Shown: positions 1 to 6,020 of the stretch, piece after piece | Layout of the letters: each line of letters opens with the position of its first letter | Numbering within the stretch: the stretch's first letter is position 1 | Translations under genes and position numbers: made by a program | IMG/VR virus record: IMGVR_UViG_3300010354_000009 | Coordinates: 1 to 41,212 of that record | From: a virus | Strand: one strand, 5' to 3' | DNA: 41,212 nt | The notes under the pieces: generated by a model | What the model was told of the DNA's origin: nothing | What the model saw: the letters and a program-made list of their open reading frames with translations, nothing else | The model's database searches: none

Positions 1-41
1 TAGTGTCATGGTCGCGCATCGCGTACGCGGTGCGCGTGCCA
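1..41. repeat. 41-bp direct repeat, copy 1 (genome end)
   Basis: Identical over 41 bases to 406-446 and to 41172-41212. Its middle is a near-perfect 24-bp inverted repeat centred on GTAC (arms CGCGCATCGCGT and ACGCGGTGCGCG, one mismatched pair). The copy lies directly upstream of the first small gene (start at 83). Identity with the window's last 41 bases shows that the molecule closes into a circle or has a terminal overlap. Confidence 0.9.
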
Positions 42-82
42 CGTCCCGACGGTCGGGGCGCAGATTGACGGAAGGGAATGTC

Positions 83-397
83 GTGGACATCTACTGCAAG
101 CGTTGCGGCGAACCGTGGGACATGGACGACATCCATGAGGAGATCTCGGCACGGCTGGAGTCTGGCGCGCTCGACGCGGACGCGCCGTACGAAAGGCACT
201 ACAGCACGGTCAAGCGGGAGTTCTTCCGGCTCGGGTGCGGCGCGTTCACGGATGTCGTGGGCGAGGGTTACGTGTGCGCGGATACGGGTTCGGCTCGGGC
301 CCACGTGGCGGCGGTGTTGTACGACGTGTTCGGGCATGACTTGGACGGGGTCGCCAGTGACCTGGCGGATGCCGAGTATCTCGGGATCTTCCGGTGA
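83..397 (+). CDS. Small CxxC protein, function unknown
   Basis: 104 aa. I chose the GTG at 83 because GGAAGGG lies just upstream and the protein then begins MDIYCKRCGEPWDMDDIHEE; a longer reading from 8 would run through the 41-bp repeat. The N-terminal C-x2-C followed by GEPW and an acidic helix is a zinc-knuckle style often seen in small phage proteins. There is no second cysteine pair of the same kind (other Cys occur in LGCGAF and VCADTG), so metal binding is uncertain. The gene is bracketed by the two 41-bp repeats at 1-41 and 406-446, which makes it a potential excisable cassette. It is the first gene after the circle junction of the rightward operon. Function is not recognised. Confidence 0.75.
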   Translation: MDIYCKRCGEPWDMDDIHEEISARLESGALDADAPYERHYSTVKREFFRLGCGAFTDVVGEGYVCADTGSARAHVAAVLYDVFGHDLDGVASDLADAEYLGIFR

Positions 398-405
398 GCG
401 CGCCC

Positions 406-446
406 TAGTGTCATGGTCGCGCATCGCGTACGCGGTGCGCGTGCCA
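406..446. repeat. 41-bp direct repeat, copy 2 (internal)
   Basis: Exact copy of 1-41, placed just after the stop of the first gene and 42 bp before the ATG at 489. Each copy is followed by a short GC hairpin (CCCGA...TCGGG after copy 1; GTCCC...GGGAC after copy 2) and then a purine-rich ribosome binding site. The element therefore behaves as a repeated gene-leader module, similar in position to the start-associated sequences known from cluster K mycobacteriophages. That comparison is an inference from placement. Confidence 0.9.
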
Positions 447-488
447 TGTCCCGAGGGACGGGGCAGACGGATGGAGAGGGGAACGGTG

Positions 489-728
489 ATGGCTGAATCG
501 GTGTGGGTCGCGGAGTTTGATTCGCGGTCGTTCACGTTCACGGCGGTGGATAAGACGCGTGATCTGGCGGTGGGTGCGTTGCGTCGCGGGTTGCGTAAGT
601 GGGCGGAGATGAACGATCTGGCGGAGGACTGGTTCGCAGCGTATGAGGATGGTTTCGTCGTGGTGCGTGTGCCTATCGGCGCATGCATGGTGGATATGGA
701 TCGTGCGCTGACGGAGGGGCGGCTGTGA
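489..728 (+). CDS. Small acidic protein, function unknown
   Basis: 79 aa, starting at an ATG preceded by GGAGAGGGG. The sequence MAESVWVAEFDSRSFTFTAVDKTRDLAV... suggests a compact alpha/beta protein in which an N-terminal beta hairpin precedes a helix (LAVGALRRGLRKWAEMNDLAEDWFAAYEDGF). It has one cysteine, no signal peptide and no membrane segment. The stop overlaps the GTG start of the next gene (GTGA), so translation is probably coupled. It is the first gene after the second 41-bp repeat. Similar short proteins are common in actinophage early operons, but I do not recognise a family. Confidence 0.75.
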   Translation: MAESVWVAEFDSRSFTFTAVDKTRDLAVGALRRGLRKWAEMNDLAEDWFAAYEDGFVVVRVPIGACMVDMDRALTEGRL

Positions 729-877
729 GCGCGCCCGTGGTGCCGGCGTGGGTGTGGGCGCTGGCAATCATGGTGCCGTGTCCGGTGTGTGGCGCGGATG
801 GCGGGGAGCTGTGTCGCGTGGATTGCACGGGGGAGGCGTCGCTCATGGTGGCGCTCGAGGATGGGGGCGCGTCGTGA
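725..877 (+). CDS. Zinc-knuckle microprotein
   Basis: 50 aa if the GTG overlapping the previous stop is used; an internal ATG giving MVPCPVCGADGGELC is the alternative. It contains CPVCGADGGELCRVDC, i.e. C-x2-C-x6-C-x3-C, compatible with one zinc site and close to short treble-clef knuckles widespread in actinobacterial proteins. A hydrophobic stretch (VVPAWVWALAIMV) precedes it if the GTG start is right. The stop overlaps the next start. No function can be assigned. Confidence 0.65.
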   Translation: MSAPVVPAWVWALAIMVPCPVCGADGGELCRVDCTGEASLMVALEDGGAS

Positions 878-1014
878 CTGATGTGCCCATCTGTGACCGG
901 TGCGGGTTCGTGGTGCGGCGTGCGTGGCTGGATGTGCATGGTCACGGCACGTTGTGCGATCGGTGCGTGCGTGAGCTGGATGAGCGGATGAAGGGGGAGG
1001 GCGATGGTGCCTGA
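874..1014 (+). CDS. Zinc-ribbon microprotein
   Basis: 46 aa from a GTG that overlaps the previous stop. Two CxxC pairs (ICDRCGFV near residue 7-10 and LCDRCVREL near residue 28-31) with a connecting WLDVHGHG loop form a minimal zinc ribbon. The C terminus is a charged helix (ELDERMKGEGDGA). It belongs to the run of overlapping microproteins that opens the rightward operon. DNA or protein binding is plausible for the fold, but no specific role is visible. Confidence 0.7.
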   Translation: MTDVPICDRCGFVVRRAWLDVHGHGTLCDRCVRELDERMKGEGDGA

Positions 1015-1153
1015 CGTGATCTGGTCGCTTGGGAATTTCGTGGCGCACGCGGTGTGCCTGGTCGCGATGATCGGGGGCGGTGCGGTGTGTATCGCGCTTG
1101 CGTGCGAGGCGGTGCGTGATGTCGGCGTGTCGGATAGTGACAATACGGTGTAA
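1004..1153 (+). CDS. Small single-pass membrane protein
   Basis: 49 aa. An ATG at 1004 overlaps the previous gene and is preceded by AAGGGGGAGG. The translation has a hydrophobic span of roughly residues 12-34 (FVAHAVCLVAMIGGGAVCIALAC) and a short acidic tail (VSDSDNTV). This suggests a one-TM inner-membrane peptide with the C terminus exposed. Its place in an early operon, far from the lysis genes, fits superinfection exclusion or host-membrane modulation better than holin activity, but that is inference. Confidence 0.6.
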   Translation: MVPDVIWSLGNFVAHAVCLVAMIGGGAVCIALACEAVRDVGVSDSDNTV

Positions 1154-1154
1154 C

Positions 1155-1190
1155 GTGACAGGATCGTCCTGTCCCGTATCGTGAGGGGAG
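1155..1190 (+). promoter_or_regulatory. Putative promoter/operator with inverted repeat
   Basis: GTGACA (1155-1160) and TATCGT (1177-1182) are separated by 16 bp. A perfect inverted repeat GACAGGA-TCG-TCCTGTC (1157-1173) sits between them. The motif CCCGTATCGT followed by a G-rich stretch recurs at the stronger promoter near 40143. The ribosome binding site GAGGGGAG follows immediately, which leaves little room for a leader, so the element may be an operator or start-associated repeat rather than a complete promoter. Confidence 0.35.
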
Positions 1191-1195
1191 ATTGA

Positions 1196-1390
1196 ATGAT
1201 GGACGGTAACGATCAAGCCGTGGTGCGGCACCTGGCTCGACTCATGTACCTGGCGTACTGCCGTAAGCGGGGCGAGAGCCCGTTCCGTGAAGGCTACGTG
1301 CCAGCGTGGGCGCTGGACTACGCCGAGGTCGCGGTTGATTTCCTCGGCTACGAGGACGATGTGCTCAGCCGGGACGTGGTGCCGGCATGA
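1196..1390 (+). CDS. Small hypothetical protein
   Basis: 64 aa, starting at tandem ATG codons preceded by GAGGGGAG. The protein is largely helical and begins MMDGNDQAVVRHLARLMYLAYCRKRGESPF, with an aromatic, acidic C-terminal half (YVPAWALDYAEVAVDFLGYEDDVLS). There is no membrane segment and no metal motif. The stop overlaps the next ATG. It follows the inverted-repeat element at 1155-1190 and may begin a separately controlled sub-operon that includes the WhiB gene. I do not recognise the family. Confidence 0.7.
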   Translation: MMDGNDQAVVRHLARLMYLAYCRKRGESPFREGYVPAWALDYAEVAVDFLGYEDDVLSRDVVPA

Positions 1391-1536
1391 TCCTAGAGCT
1401 GATCACCTGTGACGGGTGTGATTGGACGGATCCGATGCCGAGCAGCGTGGTGCCGGGAGCGTGGATCGTCGCTGACGGCCACCATTACTGCAGTCCCGCA
1501 TGCCGCACCCGCGCCGAGGTTGGTGATGCGGAATGA
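1387..1536 (+). CDS. Zinc-ribbon microprotein
   Basis: 49 aa; the ATG overlaps the preceding stop (ATGA) and the TGA overlaps the WhiB start. The translation contains ITCDGCDWTDP and HHYCSPACRTRAE, a C-x2-C ... C-x3-C arrangement of the kind found in small actinophage zinc proteins. Overlap with neighbours on both sides indicates co-translation with whiB. Function is unknown. Confidence 0.65.
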   Translation: MILELITCDGCDWTDPMPSSVVPGAWIVADGHHYCSPACRTRAEVGDAE

Positions 1537-1808
1537 TCGAAGGGTTGAATGGTTTTGAGCCGTGTGCGACCACGGACCCTGAACTTTTCTTCCCCGATAG
1601 GGCCGACTGGTATTCAAGCCAGACGGCGAAGAAACTCTGCCGGTCATGCCACGTGATTGACGCGTGTTTTGCTCACGCGTTGAAGCATGAGGAGTATGGC
1701 GTGTGGGGCGGTACGACGGGCGTTGAGCGCCGCAATATGCGCAGGCGTATGGGCCTGCGTTATGAGCCGTTAGATCCGTATAACGGGGTGGTGCGTCGTG
1801 CGTCCTAG
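1533..1808 (+). CDS. whiB: WhiB-family transcriptional regulator
   Basis: 91 aa. The four cysteines at residues 11, 36, 39 and 45 give C-x24-C-x2-C-x5-C, the Fe-S ligand set of WhiB/Wbl proteins. The conserved turn GVWGG follows at about residue 56, and a basic stretch (VERRNMRRRMGLR) after it is the expected DNA-contact segment. Known Wbl proteins bind the primary sigma factor region 4 and alter host promoter choice; phage versions such as WhiBTM4 act as dominant regulators and affect septation and superinfection. Here it lies within the early rightward operon, between a zinc-ribbon peptide and a hypothetical protein. This family is the best single indicator of an actinobacterial host. Confidence 0.95.
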   Translation: MIEGLNGFEPCATTDPELFFPDRADWYSSQTAKKLCRSCHVIDACFAHALKHEEYGVWGGTTGVERRNMRRRMGLRYEPLDPYNGVVRRAS

Positions 1809-2103
1809 GAAAGCGGACATGGAAGCGATGGTGCGTCTGCTGGATGCGGATGTGCCGATCAGTCTTGATGACATGGCGCGTGATGTGCTTGAGCTGGCGT
1901 GGATGCTGGCGGAGGGTCGCCCGAAGATGGGCATCATCATTGATCAGCCTGGTGTGGGTGTGACGTTGCATGGCCCGTTTGAGACTCCGGCGCAGGCTCA
2001 GAAGTATTTGACGCGGTTCCCGTTTGCTGGGCCAGCGCGTCCCCGTGTGCTGGTGACCCGCATGATTCGTGACGATGCAAACAGTACGGAAGAGGAGTCA
2101 TGA
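1798..2103 (+). CDS. Hypothetical protein downstream of WhiB
   Basis: 101 aa from a GTG inside the end of whiB. The N-terminal half is helical (KADMEAMVRLLDADVPISLDDMARDVLELAWMLAEGRPKMG). The C-terminal half resembles a small beta-rich domain (IIIDQPGVGVTLHGPFETPAQAQKYLTRFPF). The last codons overlap the next gene's ATG. There are no cysteines and no transmembrane span. Tight coupling with whiB suggests joint regulation; no function is recognised. Confidence 0.7.
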   Translation: MRPRKADMEAMVRLLDADVPISLDDMARDVLELAWMLAEGRPKMGIIIDQPGVGVTLHGPFETPAQAQKYLTRFPFAGPARPRVLVTRMIRDDANSTEEES

Positions 2104-2501
2104 TTCCGACGTTGATGCTGGCGGTTGCGTTGAGTGCGCCGGTGAATCCTCCGGCGATGCCGGTTGATCATGCGACGGAGCGGTTCATGTCGTGTGTGGC
2201 GCATCGGGAGTCTCATGGGAAGGCGACGGCGGTGTCCCGTACGGGCAAGCATCGTGGGAGATACCAGGTGACGCCTGCGATGGGTCGTGGCATGAGCTGG
2301 CATGTGTTGCCGTGGTTGCGGTCGTGGCATCCGCACCCTGAGCGGTATGCACGATGGTTGCGGGTGACGCCAGTGAATCGGTGGCCGGCACGGGTGCAGG
2401 ACGCCGCGTTCGTCCTCACCTTGCACCATGACGGGAAGCGATGGTCGGGGTGGCGGCACTGGTACTTGTCGGGGTCGCGCTGTAACCGCCTGGTGCCGTG
2501 A
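2100..2501 (+). CDS. Exported lytic transglycosylase / Rpf-like protein
   Basis: 133 aa. The N terminus (MIPTLMLAVALSAPVNPPAMP) looks like a short signal peptide or anchor. The following domain has FMSCVAHRESHGKA with a glutamate in the lysozyme/SLT position, then the substrate-groove motif GRYQVTP, and a C-terminal WSGWRHWY segment; two cysteines (about residues 31 and 128) could form a disulphide outside the membrane. This is the layout of small actinobacterial SLT/Rpf-type muralytic domains. It is far from the lysis cassette (15884-16813) and is coupled to regulator genes, so it may act during infection or lysogeny rather than in final lysis. Confidence 0.65.
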   Translation: MIPTLMLAVALSAPVNPPAMPVDHATERFMSCVAHRESHGKATAVSRTGKHRGRYQVTPAMGRGMSWHVLPWLRSWHPHPERYARWLRVTPVNRWPARVQDAAFVLTLHHDGKRWSGWRHWYLSGSRCNRLVP

Positions 2502-2773
2502 TGCTGCGCCTATTCACCCGTCGCAGGGTCGAAAAACCCAATGAAATCAACGACTTTTCGGCCCCGTTCTCGGGACTGGCGGAGCCCCCGACTGCCGACT
2601 TTCGCGGTATGTCATCGACGACATGTCCGTGCGGCTGCGACTTCCTCATCATCTGCACCCGCTTTGATCCTGAGACCAGGCTGCCGGGGTTCTACCTGCT
2701 GGATGCACGGTGTGCCGCATGCGGGTCGTGGATCACGGCCCCGACACCAGTCGATGAGTCGCCTGATGTCTGA
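2501..2773 (+). CDS. Zinc-ribbon protein
   Basis: 90 aa from the ATG of a TGATG overlap (a GTG one codon earlier is possible). After a basic N terminus (MLRLFTRRRVEKP) it carries TTCPCGCDF and, about 30 residues later, ARCAACGSW, forming a four-cysteine zinc ribbon around a beta hairpin. The C terminus is proline- and acid-rich. The stop overlaps the next microprotein's start. The role is unknown, though the basic N terminus would allow nucleic-acid contact. Confidence 0.65.
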   Translation: MLRLFTRRRVEKPNEINDFSAPFSGLAEPPTADFRGMSSTTCPCGCDFLIICTRFDPETRLPGFYLLDARCAACGSWITAPTPVDESPDV

Positions 2774-2888
2774 GTGCTGGAAGTGCGAGGGATCTGGCCT
2801 GGTGTGGTCAATGGCGTTGACGGGTTGGCGTGACTGCGGGATATGTGGGGGGAGTGGTGAGTTGGATGCGCAATACGAATCCGTCTAA
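2766..2888 (+). CDS. DnaJ-type CxxCxGxG microprotein
   Basis: 40 aa, ATG overlapping the previous stop. It holds two CxxCxGxG-like repeats, CWKCEGSG and CGICGGSG, separated by about 19 residues. This is the signature of one DnaJ zinc-finger module, without a J domain. Stand-alone modules of this sort are frequent in actinophages. It may bind unfolded protein or act as a redox switch, but nothing in the sequence proves it. Confidence 0.65.
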   Translation: MSECWKCEGSGLVWSMALTGWRDCGICGGSGELDAQYESV

Positions 2889-3045
2889 GTGTGGCTGGTG
2901 TTTGACGAAGGACTGCGACAGGTGTCGTCCTGTTGTGGAGTTTGAGGGCAATCGTTGGGTGTGTGAGTGCGATCACGCGAGCGGTGTGATGTCGCAGCGT
3001 GAATGGCTCGGGTATGAGCGGGATGTTGATGGGAGGCCGGGATGA
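2866..3045 (+). CDS. Cysteine-rich microprotein
   Basis: 59 aa from the ATG at 2866; GTG at 2857 is an alternative. The sequence KCGWCLTKDCDRCRPVVEFEGNRWVCECDH has cysteines spaced C-x2-C-x4-C-x2-C then C-x-C, enough for one or two zinc sites. A GGGGGGAG ribosome binding site lies about 11 bases before the chosen ATG. The start overlaps the DnaJ-type peptide by 23 bp and the end overlaps the next gene. Function is not recognised. Confidence 0.6.
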   Translation: MRNTNPSKCGWCLTKDCDRCRPVVEFEGNRWVCECDHASGVMSQREWLGYERDVDGRPG

Positions 3046-3419
3046 CCGGTCACCTGCCCGAGTGCCCAGTCATAAACGGAGCGGTCTGTCCTCACGATCC
3101 ACGCTGCAACTGTCAATGTATGTGCAAAATGCTTCGGGCCTGCGAGCAGCGGGTGCGCATGGAGGACGACGACGACTACGCATATGTAGCGGCTCAGGCT
3201 GAGGCTGATGGCCGTAGGCGTGGCTGGAATGAGGCTTTGGACGCGGCAGAAGCAGCAGTAGCGGAACAGAAACTTGTTCCCCTAGCAAAGCAGGGACGGT
3301 TCATCATCACACGCAACAGCAAATTATGGGATCAGAGACAAGTATGGTCCGAACTTGGTTGGTGGGACTTCAGGAAATCAGCCCTCGCCGCTATCGACGC
3401 GCTGAAGGAGAAGCCATGA
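3042..3419 (+). CDS. Hypothetical protein, tandem paralogue A
   Basis: 125 aa. The N-terminal third is cysteine-rich (ECPVINGAVCPHDPRCNCQCMCKMLRACEQRVRME). The middle and end follow the pattern GWNEALDAAEAAV ... SALAAIDALKEKP. The next gene repeats this order (YAAALDAARDAV ... HALAAIDALREERR), so the pair are tandem paralogues. The C-terminal helix AL-AAIDAL-E is common in small actinobacterial phage proteins. The stop overlaps the next ATG. A metal-binding or scaffolding role is possible; no specific function is assignable. Confidence 0.7.
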   Translation: MTGHLPECPVINGAVCPHDPRCNCQCMCKMLRACEQRVRMEDDDDYAYVAAQAEADGRRRGWNEALDAAEAAVAEQKLVPLAKQGRFIITRNSKLWDQRQVWSELGWWDFRKSALAAIDALKEKP

Positions 3420-3832
3420 TCCACGACCCGATGTGCGTGGAGTTGAACGCATTCGACAACCAGTACGGGTACACAACCAGTTGCAAGTGCGAGAGGTTGC
3501 GTGCTTACGCCGCCAAGGTGCGAATGGAAACGCAACTGGAGTGCAGGCCGACACAGCAGGAAGTTTACGACCTCATCGCGTCTGCCGTTGCTGACGCAGT
3601 TGCCCCGTCGCTCTACGCGGAGGACCGATACCAGCAGGGCTACGCCGCCGCTCTGGACGCTGCCCGTGACGCGGTGGCTGCGCTGCCGCACGAAGATGGT
3701 TGCTGCTCCAAGGGCTGCGCGTGCCAGACGCGGGAAAAGCCAGAGCCTTGCGATCTGTCCTGTAACTGCTCGTTCTGGTGGATGGGTCACGCCCTTGCCG
3801 CTATTGACGCCCTGCGAGAGGAACGAAGGTGA
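3416..3832 (+). CDS. Hypothetical protein, tandem paralogue B
   Basis: 138 aa, starting at the ATG that overlaps the preceding stop. It shares the domain order of the upstream gene: a CxC-type N terminus (TSCKCERLRAYAAKVRMETQ), the helix YQQGYAAALDAARDAVAAL, and the C-terminal helix HALAAIDALREERR. A second cysteine cluster (GCCSKGCACQTREKPEPCDLSCNCSFWW) is inserted before the last helix. The pair probably arose by duplication. Function is unknown. Confidence 0.7.
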   Translation: MIHDPMCVELNAFDNQYGYTTSCKCERLRAYAAKVRMETQLECRPTQQEVYDLIASAVADAVAPSLYAEDRYQQGYAAALDAARDAVAALPHEDGCCSKGCACQTREKPEPCDLSCNCSFWWMGHALAAIDALREERR

Positions 3833-3933
3833 AACAGTTCTTCGGTAAGTGGAAGCGGGACAAGCGAACCGGTGAGCTGGTGTGGAAGTGGAAGAAGCGC
3901 AAGGTGAAGGGCGTAAAGAAGGGGAAGTCGTGA
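3829..3933 (+). CDS. Highly basic micropeptide
   Basis: 34 aa from a GTG overlapping the previous stop. Nearly half the residues are Lys or Arg, alternating with aromatics (KQFFGKWKRDKRTGEL...WKWKKRKVKG). Such peptides bind nucleic acid or membranes by charge. The frame is bounded by coupled overlaps on both sides (GTGA), which supports translation despite the small size. No homologue is recognised. Confidence 0.55.
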   Translation: MKQFFGKWKRDKRTGELVWKWKKRKVKGVKKGKS

Positions 3934-4121
3934 AGAATCCTGCGTGGTACATGACAAGCGATGAGTATTTCGCTCTCGTGAAGGAATGCCTTGAGTATTA
4001 CGGGGATCAACCCGAGCAGCGCTGGCACCCAGAGGATCTTGAGGCTCAGCTTGAGGCGATCCAAACGGTGATGAGTAAGGTGCTGCGCCACGTGTGCGAG
4101 AAGGACCGTGTCCGAGTTTGA
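3930..4121 (+). CDS. Small hypothetical protein
   Basis: 63 aa from the GTG that overlaps the TGA of the basic peptide. It is soluble, helical and aromatic (NPAWYMTSDEYFALVKECLEYYGDQPEQRWHPEDLEAQLEAIQTVMSKVLRHV). There is no metal motif and no membrane span. The 3' end overlaps the next gene. I do not recognise a family. Confidence 0.65.
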   Translation: MKNPAWYMTSDEYFALVKECLEYYGDQPEQRWHPEDLEAQLEAIQTVMSKVLRHVCEKDRVRV

Positions 4122-4287
4122 TCACGACCCGTTGTGCCGTACTCACTACCGGCGCAGCCTGCCGGTGAGGTATTGCAGTGACTGCGACCTGATCGCTCGG
4201 GTCCGTGAACAAGAGCGACGCACGCGCCCACGATGGGATCGCCCATCTGATCTCAGTGACCCGCAGATGGGGGAGATGATCCATTGA
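4108..4287 (+). CDS. CxxC microprotein before the glycosyltransferase
   Basis: 59 aa, GTG start inside the previous gene's end. It contains DPLCRTHY and RYCSDCDLIARVREQERRTRPRW, i.e. one Cys/His pair and one CxxC that could share a zinc ion. The TGA overlaps the TTG start of the glycosyltransferase. It completes an unbroken chain of overlapping reading frames from 2100 to 6019. Function is unknown. Confidence 0.6.
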   Translation: MSEFDHDPLCRTHYRRSLPVRYCSDCDLIARVREQERRTRPRWDRPSDLSDPQMGEMIH

Positions 4288-5384
4288 GGATCGGTTTCGT
4301 GTCTGAGGACTGGGTCAGTGCCGGACCTCGACTGATACCGGGCGGATGCACCTACTACCGGTGCATGCTGCCAATGAACGCTGCCGGACCGTACGCCCAA
4401 GTCGGCAAGCTCGCATTCACCGCTGCCGGTGGTTTCGGGGTACGTGTCAACGGTGACGAGGCCGTGTTTGGGTTTGACCAAATCGTGTTCAAGATGGTCA
4501 TGCACAAGTGGATTCCGAAGCAGATGGAGATCGCACAGGCTTTGGGTCAGCGCATCATCGTGGACATCGATGACCATTTTGATGGGTTGCATGACGACAA
4601 CAGGGCGAAAGCAATCACGGATCCAGAACGGAACCGTGCCACGAACCGGGAGCATCTGCGCCGTATCGTGGAACTGGCGGACACGGTCACCGTATCGACG
4701 CCATTCCTTGCCGACTATTACGCCGATAAGGCCCGTGACGTGAGGCTCGTGCGGAACGGTATTAACCCGAATCAGTTCACGGTCCGTCCGGTACGCAACG
4801 AGAAGCCGGTGATTGGGTGGGCGGGTGCGATGGGCTGGCGGTCCAGCGACATTGACACGCTGCGCTCCTGGCTGCCAGCGTTTCTTGAGGAGCATGATTT
4901 TTTGTTCTTGCATGCGGGGGATGACCCTGAGCAGCCTCGGTTTGCGGACCGTGCCGGCGTGCCAGCGGAACGGATGCTCCTGTCTAGCATGCGCCCGTTG
5001 CCGAAGTATCACGAGATGCTGCAGTTTGATATCGGGATCGTGCCGTTGAACGACATCCCGTTCAATCATGCGAAGAGCGCGATCAAAGGCTTGGAGTATG
5101 CCGCTGCCGGCATCCCGTTCGTGGCACAAGCCCTACCGGAGTATCAACGGATCCACGATATGGGCGTGGGGCGTGTCGCCACGACACCAGACGATTGGGT
5201 GCGGGAACTCACGGCCTTGCTGGATTTCAAGACCCGTAAGCGTGAGGCGAGGTGGAATCACGAGCTGGTCATGCAGGATCACACGATCCGCAACACGGCC
5301 CACGACTGGGTTGCAGTGTTTGAGGATTGGGATATGACCCTGCCGATCCGCACCTCGACCATCGCCTACAGGGACTCAATCTGA
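4284..5384 (+). CDS. Glycosyltransferase, GT-B fold (GT4-like)
   Basis: 366 aa, TTG start overlapping the preceding stop. The N-terminal half begins RIGFVSEDWVSAGPRLIPGGCTYYRC and contains IIVDIDDHFDG and the TVSTPFLADYY segment typical of GT4 acceptor domains. The C-terminal half has the nucleotide-sugar pattern VRNGINPNQF, KPVIGWAGAMGWRSSD, then DIGIVPLNDIPFNHAKSAIKGLEYAAAGIPFVAQALPEY, which includes the E(x)7E-like donor motif region. Full-length for the family. It is coupled to a DUF115/Maf-like gene downstream, so the pair may build a glycan on host surface, virion or modified DNA. The acceptor cannot be read from sequence. Confidence 0.85.
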   Translation: MRIGFVSEDWVSAGPRLIPGGCTYYRCMLPMNAAGPYAQVGKLAFTAAGGFGVRVNGDEAVFGFDQIVFKMVMHKWIPKQMEIAQALGQRIIVDIDDHFDGLHDDNRAKAITDPERNRATNREHLRRIVELADTVTVSTPFLADYYADKARDVRLVRNGINPNQFTVRPVRNEKPVIGWAGAMGWRSSDIDTLRSWLPAFLEEHDFLFLHAGDDPEQPRFADRAGVPAERMLLSSMRPLPKYHEMLQFDIGIVPLNDIPFNHAKSAIKGLEYAAAGIPFVAQALPEYQRIHDMGVGRVATTPDDWVRELTALLDFKTRKREARWNHELVMQDHTIRNTAHDWVAVFEDWDMTLPIRTSTIAYRDSI

Positions 5385-6019
5385 TGGACATCTATGTGCT
5401 CGGGTCCGGTGCAACCCTTGACCACATTAAGCCCCGGTTCTTTGAGAACAAGCACGTGATCGCCACGAACCTTGTGGGGGAGCGCCTCGGCTTGTACGAC
5501 GTTGGGTGCAGGCGCCTGTTCACGCACAGTCACTATCACGAGGACACGTTCATGCTGGCGGAGAAGTATCCGCATCATTTCTTTTGGACACCGCTCGGGG
5601 ATCAAGGACATTCTGCGGAACCGAAACGGGACGATCTGCCGAACGTCGTGTTTTACCCGCACGAGCCCACGAAGTATGACTTCAACGTGGATGACGCGTG
5701 GCCCAGGCACGACAGTGGATTGATTGTGGGATCGACTAGTGTCCACGGCAGCATGCACCTGGCATGCAAGCTGGGTGCCGGCACCGTGATCCTCGTCGGC
5801 GTGGACTGCGGGCTACTGGATGGGCGAGCGAATCAGGAAGGCTACGACTCAGGGAACCTCGTCACGAGTGACACGATCGGGTGGCTTGCCCGTTGGGAGC
5901 TGCACCTACGAGAGGTGAAGGACCGCTTGAGAGCGATATACCAGGTGGACTTCCACAGCCTGAACCCGTTCATCAACCTCAACCTTGAAGGCCACGAATG
6001 GACGAACCCACTGCGGTAG
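5384..6019 (+). CDS. DUF115 / Maf-like protein (MptE-like fold)
   Basis: 211 aa from the ATG of a TGATG overlap. It starts DIYVLGSGATLDHIKP, a Rossmann-like GSG loop, and later has LIVGSTSVHGSMHLACKLGAGTVILVGVDCGLLDG, the core motif of DUF115 proteins. That group includes archaeal MptE-type 6-hydroxymethylpterin pyrophosphokinases and bacterial Maf/sialyltransferase-like proteins. Next to a GT4 enzyme, the glycosylation branch is more likely than pterin synthesis. This is the last gene of the rightward operon; a structured gap follows. Confidence 0.7.
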   Translation: MDIYVLGSGATLDHIKPRFFENKHVIATNLVGERLGLYDVGCRRLFTHSHYHEDTFMLAEKYPHHFFWTPLGDQGHSAEPKRDDLPNVVFYPHEPTKYDFNVDDAWPRHDSGLIVGSTSVHGSMHLACKLGAGTVILVGVDCGLLDGRANQEGYDSGNLVTSDTIGWLARWELHLREVKDRLRAIYQVDFHSLNPFINLNLEGHEWTNPLR

Positions 6020-6020
6020 G

